Shown one piece after another: positions 53,417-63,190 of a DNA stretch of 64,000 bases. Each line of letters starts with the position of its first letter. Positions within the stretch are counted from its first letter, which is position 1. This stretch comes from Streptomyces sp. MNU76 (GTDB lineage Bacteria > Actinomycetota > Actinomycetes > Streptomycetales > Streptomycetaceae), in assembly GCF_020982545.1 (NCBI RefSeq), contig NZ_JAJKLK010000023.1, positions 1-64,000 of the forward strand, in the 5' to 3' direction. The notes under the pieces are model-generated. The model searched no databases. It saw only the letters and a program-made list of their open reading frames with translations, and was not told the DNA's origin. A program made the translations under genes and the position numbers.

Positions 53417-56125
53417 ATGAGCACCGAGGAGCACACCCCCACGGAGGCGGCCCCCACCGGCGGAGCCCCCCGTTCCCTGGCGGAGGCGCTACGCGGACGC
53501 GACGACCGTTCGCTCGCCGTGCTGCTCCGGGCCCGGCCGGACCTCATCACACCCGTGCCCACCGACCTGACCCAGCTGGCCACCCGCGCCGGCACCCGCG
53601 CCTCGGTGGTCCGGGCCCTGGAACGCCTGGACCGGTTCGCCCTGCAGACCGCCCAGGCCCTGGCCGTGGCGGCGGACCCGGCGCCGTACGCCGAACTCGC
53701 CGCCCTGCTGGCCGGTGACGACGCGGACCCCGCCGTCACCTCCGCGCTGCCCCGCGCCCTCGCCACCCTGCGCGACCAGGCCCTCGTGTGGGGCCCCGAC
53801 GACCAGCTCCGCCTCGTCCGCACGGCCCGTGAGCTGCTCGCCCCCCCCGCAGTACCCCTCCCCCACCGGCCTCGGCCCGACCGTCGCGGAGGCCACGGCG
53901 GGCATGTCGCCGGGGCGGGTCCAGGAGATCGTCGCGGCGGCCGGCCTGCCGAGCACCCATGACTCGGTCTCGGCGGTCACGGCCCTCGCCACGCTCTTCA
54001 CCGACCGCCGCCGCATGGCCGCCCTCCTCGCCGCCGCGCCCCCGGAGTCCCTCGACGTCCTGACCCGGCTGGTGTGGGGGCCGCCGTACGGCCAGGTCAC
54101 CGCCAACCCGGCGGCCCATCTGCGCTGGCTGCTGGACCGGGGGCTGCTGCTGCCCACCACCCCCGGCACGGTCGTCCTGCCCCGCGAGGTCGCCCTCCAC
54201 CTGCGCGGGGGCCGCGCGCACCGGGAGGTGCAGCCCGTGCCGCCGCCCGTCGAGGCGTCGGGTGCGCACCGTCCACAGGTTGTGGACGCGACGGCGGCCG
54301 GGCAGGCGTACACGGCGCTGGCGACCGTGGAGGAGTTGCTGAAGGACTGGGACGAGGGCGGCCCCGGTGTCCTGCGCGCGGGCGGGTTGAGCGTGCGGGA
54401 CCTCAAACGGACCGCCGTGGCCCTCGACCTGCCCGAGCCGGTGGCCGCCTTCTGGGTCGAACTCGCCTACGCCGCAGGGCTGTTGGCCTCCGACGGCGAG
54501 GCCGACGAACGGTACGCCGCGACACCCGCGTACGACGAGTGGCTGGAGTTGCCCGCCGCCGAGCGCTGGGCACGGCTCGCCACGGCCTGGCTGACGGCGA
54601 CCCGTACGCCGGGCGTGATCGGGGAACGGGACGCCAAGGACCGTACGTTGTCGGCGCTGGGCCCGGGGCTGGACCGGTCGGCCGCGCCCGAGGTGCGCCA
54701 TCGGGTCCTCACCCTGCTCGCCGGGCTCCCCGAGGGCACCTCGGCCACCCCCGACTCCGTACTGGCCCGCCTCCACTGGGAACGCCCCACGCGCGGCGGC
54801 CAGCAGTCCCACCAGGCCCCCGCCCAGCCCTCGTCGGCGCCGACGCAGACGCAACAGCCCGCGCAGTCCCAGTCGGCGCCGTCGTCCCCATCGGCCCAGT
54901 CGGCCCTGCAGCCGTCCGCGCGGCAGCGTCAGGGGCGAGGACCTGCGGGCCCGGATCGCCCGGTGGACCCTCTCCGAGGCCGAGTCGCTCGGGGTCACCG
55001 GGCGCGGCGCGCTGTCCTCGCACGGTCGCGCGCTCCTCGGGCTGCCTCCCGAGACCCCGGCCACGGTCGAACTGCCGGAGACCCCGGGCGACAAGCTCCC
55101 CGCCCACCACGTGCCCCTCCCCGACCGTCCGCCGGTCCCTCCCCGGCGTCGGCCCTCCCCGACCCCGTCGCAGAGCAGGCCGCGGCCGCCTCCCGGGCCG
55201 CCCGGCTGCTCGCGCCGCTGCTTCCCGAGCCGCTGGACCACGTCCTGCTCCAGGCCGACCTGACGGCTGTCGCGCCCGGCCCGTTGAAGCGTCCGCTTGC
55301 CGACGTGCTGGGCGTGCTGGCGGACGTGGAGTCGAAGGGTGGCGCGACGGTGTACCGGTTCACGCCGGGGTCCGTACGCCGGGCGCTGGACGCGGGGCGC
55401 AGCGCCTCCGACCTGCACGACTTCCTGACCGCGCACTCCCGTACGCCGGTCCCGCAGCCGCTCGCGTACCTGATCGACGACGTGGCCCGCCGCCACGGTC
55501 ATCTGCGGATCGGCGCGGCGTCGGCGTACGTCCGCTGCGACGACGACGCGATGCTCAGCGAGATCCTCGCCGACAAGCGGTCGCAGGGGCTCGGGCTGCG
55601 GCGGCTCGCGCCGACCGTCCTCGCCGCCCAGGCCGACCCGGCGACACTGCTCGACGGGCTGCGGGCGATGGGGTACGCGCCGGCGGCCGAGTCGGCGGAG
55701 GGCGATGTGCTGATCACGCGGGCGCACGCCCACCGCACCCGCCCGCACGGCACCGGAGCCCGTCCCGGACGGCCCCGGCCCCGGACGACACCCTGCTGGG
55801 CGCCGCGATCCGCGCCATCCGCGCCGGTGATCTCGCCTCCACCACGCCGCGCCGGACTCCCGGCGGCCCGGCCACCCCGCCCGGCACCCTGCCCCGGACC
55901 GGCTCCGCCGAGACGCTCGCGACGATGCAGGCCGCCGTCCTCACCGGCGAGGCCCTCTGGATCGGCTACGTCAACGCCGAGGGTTCCGCCAGCCAGCGGG
56001 TCATCGCGCCGGTCCGCGTCGAGGGCGGCTTCGTGACGGCGTACGACCACACGGCGGACGAGGTGCGCACCTTCCCGCTCCACCGGATCACGGGCGTCGC
56101 GGAACTCGCGGACGACGCGACCTGA
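53417..56125 (+). pseudogene. Helicase C-terminal-domain protein (XPB-associated), four or more frameshifts
   Basis: ATG 53417 opens 'MSTEEHTPTEAAP'. The protein continues across frame changes near 53840 (an eight-C run), 54930, 55130 and 55770, ending '...FPLHRITGVAELADDAT' at 56125. Joined it is about 890 residues. Recognisable pieces are 'LITPVPTDLTQLATRAGTRA', 'LRWLLDRGLLLPTTPGTVVL', the 'HVLLQADLTAVAPGPLKRPL' domain and a C-terminal WYL-like segment 'EALWIGYVNAEGSASQRVIA'. This is the actinobacterial helicase-C-domain protein commonly found beside the XPB gene, as here. Every piece has clean codon use, so sequencing error is a serious possibility. Confidence 0.78.
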
Positions 56126-56325
56126 CTCAGCCACCCCCTGGTTGATCAAGCCGCCCCCCGCGCATCACCCGTTCGGGCGTACGCGGGTGTTCATGCAGGC
56201 CACGCCTGTTTTTCCCCCTCATGGGCGAGCGCGGGTCCCCCGGGGCATCCTCTCGGGGCGTGCGGGGCAGCCACCCTGTGTCCGATCGAGATCGACTCCT
56301 GCGCTCGAAAGGCCCACACGCACGC

Positions 56326-56514
56326 ATGCGCCCTCTCGCCACGTTCCTGACCGCATTCACCGTCTCCGTCGCCGCAGCCGTCGTCCTGGTGGGCGCGCTC
56401 GCCGCCCCGGCCGCCGCGAACCCGCCGCTGCCCCTCCCCGAACTCGGCACCCTGGTGGGTGAGGGCATCGGCGTGGAGGGGCCGCTGATCCAGAACGTCA
56501 GCCTGCTGAAGTAG
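56326..56514 (+). CDS. Small secreted peptide
   Basis: 62 residues from ATG 56326. Signal peptide with core 'FTVSVAAAVVLVGALAAPAA', cleavage near 'AAAN'. The mature 30 residues 'PPLPLPELGTLVGEGIGVEG' and 'PLIQNVSLLK' have no cysteine. I do not recognise the family; the shape recalls short Streptomyces surface peptides. Its stop overlaps the IstB-like fragment on the other strand by 17 bp. Confidence 0.65.
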   Translation: MRPLATFLTAFTVSVAAAVVLVGALAAPAAANPPLPLPELGTLVGEGIGVEGPLIQNVSLLK

Positions 56515-57060
56515 TGCGCAGCCGGTAGCTGTCCCCTTCGAGGAGGACGATCTCGGCGTGGTGCGCGAGGCGGTCCACCATCGCCGGGGCGGCCCCGCCG
56601 AAGATCTCCTCCCAGCGGCCGAGCGGGCGGTCACTGGTCACGATCAGCGAGGCCCTCTCGTAGCGGTGGGCGATCAGCTGGAAGAAGAGCCGGGCGGTGT
56701 CCGTGTCGAAGGGGAGGTAGCCGACCTCGTCGACGATCAGCAGGGGGCAGGCGTCGAGCGCGGACAGTTCCTCGGCGAGCCTGCCCTCGGCCCGTGCCCC
56801 GGCCAGCCGGGCCGCCCACTCCGTCGCCGTCGCGAACATCACCCGGTGTCCGGCCTGGCAGGCCCGTACGCCGAGACCGATCGCGAGATGCGTCTTGCCG
56901 GTGCCGGGGGCGCCGACGAACACGACGTTCCGTCCGGTGCCGAGGAAGTCCAGGGTGCCCAGCCGGGCCAGCAGCCGCCGGTCGAAGGAGCGCGGGTGCC
57001 CCTCGTCGAATTCCTCCAGCAGCTTCCGCGCCGGGAACCCGGCCGCCCGTACCCGCCCCT
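56498..57060 (-). pseudogene. IstB-like AAA ATPase, N-terminus missing
   Basis: About 185 residues: 'AAGFPARKLLEEFDEGHPRS', Walker A 'VFVGAPGTGKTHLAIGLGV', Walker B 'LLIVDEVGYLPF', sensor 'LIVTSDRPLGRWEEIFGG' and 'MVDRLAHHAEIVLLEGDSYR'. This is the IS21 helper ATPase (IstB/DnaC-like) fold, normally 240-260 residues. The first 60-70 residues are missing and there is no IstA. It has no start codon with a ribosome binding site and meets the UPF0114 gene in another frame near 57060. It might be a domesticated ATPase rather than debris. Confidence 0.65.
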
Positions 57061-57951
57061 CGACCCCGGTACCGACTCCGGTCCCGACTCCGGCCCCACC
57101 CGCGACACCGGCACCCACGCCGTTCCGCCTCCGCCCCCGTCCCCGGCCGTGTACGGCGCGCGCCAGGTCTCGTACTGCACCAGCCGCGTCCCGCCCCGCG
57201 TGAAGCGGGTCTCGGGGGACGTCGCCTGGGCCGGGATCGGCAGCGGCGCGCGGGAGATCGCGGGGGCGGCGGCCGTCGTCGGCTCGCTCCGTTCCGTCGG
57301 CTCGTCGGGCCCGCGCGGGCCCCTCGGCGGCTTGAGATCGCCGGCGGACGGGTCGTGGTGGGTGCCGTGCCCCTTGTCCTCGCGCAGCATCGGCCCCGAC
57401 ATGTACGCCAGGAGCACCGCCGAGGCGATGAAGGCCATGTGGATCACCGTGCCCCACAGCAGCGCGTGCTGGGAGGTGTGGTGGACGTCCACGAACATCT
57501 GGAGCAGATGCACGGAGGAGATGCCCACGATGGCGGTGGCGAGCTTGACCTTCAGCACGTTGGAATTGACGTGCGAGAGCCATTCGGGCTGGTCGCGGTG
57601 GCCCTGGAGGCCGATGCGGGAGACGAAGGTCTCGTAGCCGCCGACGATCGTCATGATCAGCAGATTCGCGATCATGACGACGTCGACCAGTTTGAGCACG
57701 GCGAGCATCACATACGTCTCGGTGGCGCTCCCGCTCACGCAGCGGACGATTAACGTCCACAGCTCGTTGAAGAACTTGTAGACGTACACCCCCTGCGCCG
57801 CGACCAGACCGAAGTACAGCGGCGCCTGGAGCCAGCGCGTGGCGAAGAGGGCGTAGCCGAGTGTGGTGCCCTGCGGCGAAACGGACGGGGCGATGGACGG
57901 GGCGACCGGTTCAGCGGCGTCGGCCTGGGTGGGAGGGTGCACGGTTCGCAT
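57060..57951 (-). CDS. UPF0114 (YqhA-like) membrane protein
   Basis: ATG 57951. Residues 35-200 match UPF0114: 'RWLQAPLYFGLVAAQGVYVY', 'VMLAVLKLVDVVMIANLLIM', 'IVGGYETFVSRIGLQGHRDQ' and 'LKVKLATAIVGISSVHLLQM', with four membrane helices. After the last helix a Pro/Gly/Thr-rich tail continues; the open frame runs to 56839, antisense to IstB coding sense in another frame, so the native C-terminus is unclear. Function unknown. It is divergent from XPB with a 130-bp promoter region. Confidence 0.8.
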
Positions 57952-58084
57952 TCTTCGGAACCGCTGCCGCAAATCTGAATTCCAGCCACTCATCGGAATG
58001 AATAGACATCCAATAGGACCGGAACCCTGCCAGGGGGAACGATCAGGCACACTGGACGTTTGGCCGAATCGAAAGGTGTCGCGC

Positions 58085-59728
58085 GTGAACGGTCCCCTCA
58101 TCGTCCAATCTGACAAAACGCTGCTCCTGGAGGTCGACCACGAGCAGGCGGACGAGTGCCGTCGGGCCATCGCGCCCTTCGCCGAGCTGGAGCGGGCGCC
58201 GGAGCACATCCACACCTACCGGGTGACACCGCTCGGGCTGTGGAACGCGCGGGCCGCCGGCCATGACGCCGAGCAGGTCGTCGACGCGCTGGTGCAGTAC
58301 AGCCGCTACCCGGTGCCGCACGCGCTGCTCGTGGACGTCGCCGAGACGATGGACCGCTACGGCCGCCTCACCCTCTCCAAGCACCCGACCCACGGCCTCG
58401 TCCTCACCAGCACCGACCGGCCGGTGCTGGAGGAGATCCTGCGGTCGAAGAAGATCGCTCCGCTGGTCGGGGCGCGGATCGACCCCGACACCGTGGCCGT
58501 GCACCCCTCCGAGCGCGGGCAGATCAAGCAGACCCTGCTGAAGCTGGGCTGGCCCGCCGAGGACCTCGCCGGGTACGTGGACGGTGAGGCCCACCCGATC
58601 GAGCTGGCCGAGGACGGCTGGGCGCTGCGGCCCTACCAGAAGCAGGCCGTGGAGAACTTCTGGCACGGCGGCAGCGGGGTCGTCGTGCTGCCCTGCGGCG
58701 CCGGGAAGACCCTGGTCGGCGCCGGGTCCATGGCCCAGGCCAAGTCGACCACGCTCATCCTCGTCACCAACACCGTCTCCGCTCGGCAGTGGAAGCACGA
58801 GCTGGTGAAGCGGACGTCGCTGACCGAGGAGGAGATCGGCGAGTACAGCGGGACGCGGAAGGAGATCCGGCCGGTCACCATCGCCACGTACCAGGTGCTG
58901 ACGACCCGGCGGAAGGGCGTCTACCCGCACCTGGAGCTCTTCGACTCCCGCGACTGGGGCCTCATCGTCTACGACGAGGTACATCTGCTGCCCGCGCCGG
59001 TCTTCAAGTTCACCGCCGATCTCCAGGCGCGCCGGCGGCTGGGGCTGACGGCCACGCTGGTCCGGGAGGACGGGCGGGAGTCGGACGTGTTCTCCCTCAT
59101 CGGGCCCAAGCGGTTCGACGCGCCGTGGAAGGAGATCGAGGCGCAGGGCTACATCGCGCCCGCCGACTGTGTCGAGGTCCGGGTGAACCTCACCGACTCC
59201 GAGCGGCTCGCCTACGCCACCGCCGAGCAGGAGGAGAAGTACCGCTTCTGCTCCACCACCGCGACCAAGCGGAAGGTGGCCGAGGCGATCGTCCGCCGTT
59301 TCGCGGGCCAGCAGATCCTCGTCATCGGCCAGTACATCGACCAGCTCGACGAACTGGGCGCGCATCTGGACGCTCCGGTGATCAAGGGCGAGACCAGCAA
59401 CGCCCAGCGCGAGAAGCTCTTCGACGCGTTCCGCGAGGGCGAGATCAACGTCCTCGTCGTGTCGAAGGTCGCGAACTTCTCCATCGACCTGCCCGAGGCC
59501 ACCGTCGCCATCCAGGTCTCCGGCACGTTCGGCTCCCGCCAGGAGGAGGCGCAGCGTCTCGGCCGGGTCCTGCGCCCGAAGGCCGACGGTCACCAGGCCC
59601 ACTTCTACTCCGTGGTCGCCCGCGACACCATCGACCAGGACTTCGCGGCGCACCGCCAGCGCTTCCTGGCCGAACAGGGCTACGCCTACCGGATCATGGA
59701 CGCGGACGAGATCCTGGCGGAGGGCTGA
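58085..59728 (+). CDS. DNA repair helicase XPB
   Basis: 547 residues from GTG 58085, with GAAAGG upstream. The N-terminal damage-recognition-like domain ('PLIVQSDKTLLLEVDHEQAD', residues 1-180) is followed by a superfamily 2 helicase: motif I 'LPCGAGKTLVGAG', II 'VYDEVH', III 'GLTATL', V/VI 'VVSKVANFSIDLP' and 'QRLGRVLRPK'. The RED-like 'REDGRESD' loop is present. Bacterial XPB unwinds damaged DNA 3'-5' in concert with a nuclease. The frame is clean. It was probably functionally paired with the helicase-C-domain gene 2 kb upstream. Confidence 0.92.
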   Translation: MNGPLIVQSDKTLLLEVDHEQADECRRAIAPFAELERAPEHIHTYRVTPLGLWNARAAGHDAEQVVDALVQYSRYPVPHALLVDVAETMDRYGRLTLSKHPTHGLVLTSTDRPVLEEILRSKKIAPLVGARIDPDTVAVHPSERGQIKQTLLKLGWPAEDLAGYVDGEAHPIELAEDGWALRPYQKQAVENFWHGGSGVVVLPCGAGKTLVGAGSMAQAKSTTLILVTNTVSARQWKHELVKRTSLTEEEIGEYSGTRKEIRPVTIATYQVLTTRRKGVYPHLELFDSRDWGLIVYDEVHLLPAPVFKFTADLQARRRLGLTATLVREDGRESDVFSLIGPKRFDAPWKEIEAQGYIAPADCVEVRVNLTDSERLAYATAEQEEKYRFCSTTATKRKVAEAIVRRFAGQQILVIGQYIDQLDELGAHLDAPVIKGETSNAQREKLFDAFREGEINVLVVSKVANFSIDLPEATVAIQVSGTFGSRQEEAQRLGRVLRPKADGHQAHFYSVVARDTIDQDFAAHRQRFLAEQGYAYRIMDADEILAEG

Positions 59729-59802
59729 GCGACAGGTCACAGGGGATGCCCGCGCTCGGTACGCTGAGCCGTACCAGCGCGAGCCAGGTCAAGGAGGGCG
59801 GC

Positions 59803-60087
59803 ATGCCTCACGAGGAGATCTACGAGGTGCTGTACACGGAGCCGGCGGCTCGTGACCGCGACCGGCTGGACCCCACGCGCCGTGCCTCCCTCGACAAGGC
59901 GATCGAACTGCTCGCCCGCGATCCGTACACCGAGCTGTCCCGCACCATAGGAGTGGGCGACCAGGACCGCGAGATCCGGCTCACCTCACAGATCGTCGCG
60001 GAGTACATGGTCTCCCGCGGTCGCCTGCTCCTGGTGATGCTGCGGATCTTCGACGACGCGGACATCCTGCTGCCCGAGGAAGGCTGA
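59803..60087 (+). CDS. RelE/ParE-like toxin-fold protein
   Basis: 94 residues from ATG 59803, with GGAGGG upstream. 'VLYTEPAARDRDRLDPTRRA' and 'ELLARDPYTELSRTIG' match the start of the RelE/ParE fold, with the final strands 'EIRLTSQIVAEYMVSRGRLL' and 'LVMLRIFDDADILLPEE'. Catalytic Arg/Lys residues of active RelE are not obvious. No antitoxin gene is adjacent, so a toxin role is uncertain. It lies 74 bp downstream of XPB. Confidence 0.65.
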   Translation: MPHEEIYEVLYTEPAARDRDRLDPTRRASLDKAIELLARDPYTELSRTIGVGDQDREIRLTSQIVAEYMVSRGRLLLVMLRIFDDADILLPEEG

Positions 60088-60358
60088 GACCGCCGACGGG
60101 GGCGGAGGAGGGCTGGCCGTAGGGAGTTGCCCGCGCGGGTGGTCAGGCGGACGGTCAGGCGGGATCCGATCGCGGCGGCCGTCCGGGAGAGCGCGGCTGA
60201 CGGCCGAGGGCTCGGGTGGTGCGGGTGTTCCAGGTGGTGCGGGTGTTCCGTCGGGCCGGGTGTTCCGTCGGGCCGGGTCGGGCCAGGTGGTCCGGCAGGG
60301 ATGACGGCCCCGCGAGCTGCGCGAGGCTCGGAGAGGTGTGGGCCGGGAGTCCCGGCGT
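60088..60358. other. Short intergenic stretch
   Basis: No gene supported. From 60215 to 60300 there is a GTGTTCCGTCGGGCCGGG-type short tandem repetition. The small minus-strand gene that follows ends here. Confidence 0.5.
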
Positions 60359-60556
60359 TCACCGGCGGCGTACGCCCGCTTCCTCCGCGTACTCGCCGAG
60401 GATGACGACGCCGAACGCGGCGCTCGCGAAGACCTTGACGGCGCGCAGGGCGTCGGCGAGGCGGTGGCGGTTGTGGTGGTCGTCGAGGCCGGTCGCACCG
60501 GGCGGCGGACCGGGTCGGCCGGAGGCCGAGGCTGGGATGAAGGTCGCTGCACTCAT
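60359..60556 (-). CDS. 65-residue small protein
   Basis: ATG 60556 with GGAGAT close upstream; 'MSAATFIPASASGRPGPPPG' leads to a helical end 'ALRAVKVFASAAFGVVILGE' and 'YAEEAGVRRR'. Coding bias is good. I believe small proteins of this type sit upstream of HelR-type genes in Streptomyces, but cannot check. It is divergent from helR. Confidence 0.55.
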   Translation of the reverse strand: MSAATFIPASASGRPGPPPGATGLDDHHNRHRLADALRAVKVFASAAFGVVILGEYAEEAGVRRR

Positions 60557-60856
60557 ATCTCCATGGTGGAACGCCCGCCTTCGAACCGCGTCGGTCTCCG
60601 GAGTGAACGCGCTGAGCCCCCGGCTCCCTCTCAGGTCCAGCTCTCCCGTAATACCGGCGGTGTAGGGCCCCCTAGGGGTACGGCGGGCACGGCGGACGCG
60701 GCGGCAAAAAAATCCGTTGGCTTCCGCCCCCTCCCCTCACCTACACTCTCCGCTCTTGCCCGCCTCCCGTCCGTGGAGCGCCGCCGCCCGGACGGAAACC
60801 GGTCGGTCACCGTCGTCAGGCGTACCCCAGCTCCCCGCAGGCCCCGGAGGCACCCC

Positions 60857-62934
60857 TTGTCCGCGCAGCCCACCGCCGACCCTGCCGGCCCCGCCGCCCT
60901 CAGCGACCCGGCCGATCCCTCTCCCGCGAGCGCTCCCACCTCGCCGCCTCCCGGTCCGCGCTGCGGGCCATGCGGGAGGACGCGGAGGCGCTGGACATCA
61001 GGGACGTCACCGCGAACTGGGTGAACGCGGAGGTGCTGGCCCGCCAGATCGAGGAGCGGATCAAGGCCCTGGCGGACCTGAGCCACACCCCGCTCTTCTT
61101 CGGCCGGCTCGACTACCTGCACGCCCCCGGCGCGGACCGGGCGGAGGGCGCGGAGGGGGAACAGTTCTACATCGGGCGCCGGCACGTGCACGACGCGGAC
61201 GGCGACCCGATGGTCATCGACTGGCGTGCCCCCGTCTCGCAGCCCTTCTACCGGGCGTCGAAGAAGGACCCGATGGACGTCGGGCTGCGGCGCCGCTTCG
61301 GGTACACCGGCGGCGACCTGACCGCGTACGAGGACGAGCACCTCTCCGACCCCGCCGAGGCGGCCGCCACCAGCAAGCTGCTCCAGCAGGAGATCGAGCG
61401 TCCGCGTGTCGGCCCGATGCGGGACATCGTGGCGACGATCCAGCCGGAGCAGGACGAGATCGTCCGCTCGGACCTGTCCGGCAGCCTCTGCGTGCAGGGT
61501 GGACCCGGCACCGGGAAGACCGCGGTCGGCCTGCACCGGGTCGCCTATCTCCTCTACGCCCACCGGGAGCGTCTGTCCCGCACCGGCACCCTCGTCATCG
61601 GGCCGAACCGCTCCTTCCTGCACTACATCGAGCAGGTCCTGCCCGCGCTGGGCGAGTTGGAGGTCAAGCAGGCGACCGTCGACGACCTCGTCGCGCATGT
61701 CGAGGTGCGGGGCACGGACGAGGCGGCGGCCGCCGTCGTCAAGGGCGACGCCCGGATGGCCGAGGTGCTCCGCCGGGCCGTACGGTCGCACGTCACGCTG
61801 CCCACCGAGCCCGTCGTGGTCGTCCGGGGGTCGCGTCGCTGGCGGGTACCGGCGTACGAACTCGAAGGCATCGTGCGGGAGTTGCTGGACCGGGACATCC
61901 GCTACGGGGCCGCGCGGGACGCGCTGCCGCAGCGGATCGCGCACGCGGTGCTGGTGCAGATGGAGCGGTCCGGGGAGGCGCCCGACGACCGGGTGCAGGA
62001 CGCGGTGGCGCGCAACGCGACGGTGAAGGCGGCCGTCAAGGCGATCTGGCCACCCGTCGACCCCGCGAAGCTCGTGCTGCGGCTGCTCTCCGACGCGGAC
62101 TTCCTGGCCGAGCACGCGGAGGGGATCCTCACGGACGACGAGCAGAAGACGATCCTGTGGGCGAAGCCGGCGCGGAGCGTGAAGTCGGTGAAGTGGTCGG
62201 CCGCCGACGCGGTCCTGGTCGACGAGGCGACGGACCTGGTGCAGCGCACGCACTCCCTCGGCCATGTCGTCCTCGACGAGGCGCAGGACCTCTCCCCCAT
62301 GCAGTACCGGGCGGTGGGCCGCCGCTGCACCACCGGTTCGGCGACGGTCCTCGGCGACCTCGCACAGGGCACGACCCCCTGGGCGACGCGGAGTTGGCAG
62401 GAGGCACTGGCGCACCTCGGCAAGGGGGAGGCGCATGTGGAGGAGCTGACGGCCGGTTTCCGCGTCCCGACGGACGTGATCACGTACGCCTCCCGGCTCC
62501 TCCCGCACATCGCGCCCGGCCTGACCCCGGTGGCGTCGGTCCGCGAGAACCCGGGCTTCTTCGACGTACGCCCGACCACCGACGACTCCCACGTCATCGC
62601 CGCCTGCGAGGAGTTGCTCCGCAACGAGGGCTCGACCGGCCTGATCGCCGCGGACACCCGTGTCCCCGCCCTCGCCGAGGCGCTGACGGCGGCGGGCCTC
62701 GCCCATCTGTCCCCCGGCGAGGAGACGACGCACGAGACCCGCCTGACGCTCGTCCCGGCCTCGCTCGCCAAGGGCCTGGAGTACGACTACGTCGTCCTGG
62801 ACGAGCCCCAGGAGATCGTCGACGCCGAACCGGACGAACGCACGGGCCTACGCCGCCTCTACGTCACCCTCACCCGAGCGGTCTCGGGCCTGATCGTGAC
62901 CCATGCGGCGCCGCTGCCGCCGCAGTTGGCCTAG
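60857..62934 (+). CDS. helR: HelR-type RNA polymerase-recycling helicase, N-terminal frameshift
   Basis: About 690 residues from TTG 60857, with GGAGG 6 bp upstream. One missing C near 60917-60919 breaks the frame between 'PTADPAGPAALSDP' and 'RERSHLAASRSALRAMREDA'; from 60970 the frame is clean. Superfamily 1 helicase (HelD/HelR) motifs: Walker A 'GGPGTGKTAVGLHR', Walker B 'VVLDEAQDLSPMQYRA', 'GDLAQGTTPWA', 'LVPASLAKGLEYDYVVLDEP' and 'RRLYVTLTRAVSGL'. HelR frees stalled RNA polymerase and protects from rifamycins in actinobacteria (established). A start at ATG 60970 would lose the N-terminal helical arm. Confidence 0.87.
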
Positions 62935-63105
62935 GCCCGCCGGGCCACCGGGCCACCGGGCAGGGCACCCAGCTGACGTCGTGCCTCCGCCGGCCACGTT
63001 CCCGCGCCGCCGTGCGTCCGGGACTCGTCGTGCTGGTCCTCGGTCAGCGCCTCCGCTGCCTGCGGGCAGTCGTTCCCACTACTCGGACCACTCGGACGTG
63101 TTCAT
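62931..63105 (-). pseudogene. Possible small gene convergent with helR, one frameshift
   Basis: ATG 63105 gives 'MNTSEWSE' and TAG. Shifting one base gives 'NDCPQAAEALTEDQHDESRT' to a TAG that overlaps the helR stop, with third positions about 85% G/C. The bias suggests a real gene of about 58 residues broken by a one-base change, but I know no homolog. Confidence 0.35.
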
Positions 63106-63138
63106 GACGTCGAAAGTACGGGAACACGCGCACGCGAC

Positions 63139-63171
63139 GGCCCCCGGCGACCGCGAAGGTCACCGGGGGCC
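63139..63171 (-). terminator. Terminator of the protease gene
   Basis: A 14-bp stem with one mismatch (63139-63152 with 63158-63171), loop GCGAA, 20 bp after the protease stop on the minus strand. Confidence 0.75.
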
Positions 63172-63190
63172 ATTCGCGCGTGGGTTTCGC

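Noticed and set aside
29494..60087. Toxin-antitoxin pairing of the RHH protein with the RelE/ParE-like protein
   Set aside because: They are 30 kb apart and lack operon context; each should be treated alone.
60650..60860. Rifamycin-associated (RAE-type) element upstream of helR
   Set aside because: I looked for the known 19-bp GC-rich inverted repeat; only a shorter CCCCTAGGGG palindrome is present, which does not match it.
60631..62733. 700-residue minus-strand reading frame opposite helR
   Set aside because: No motifs; the plus strand holds all helicase motifs in order.
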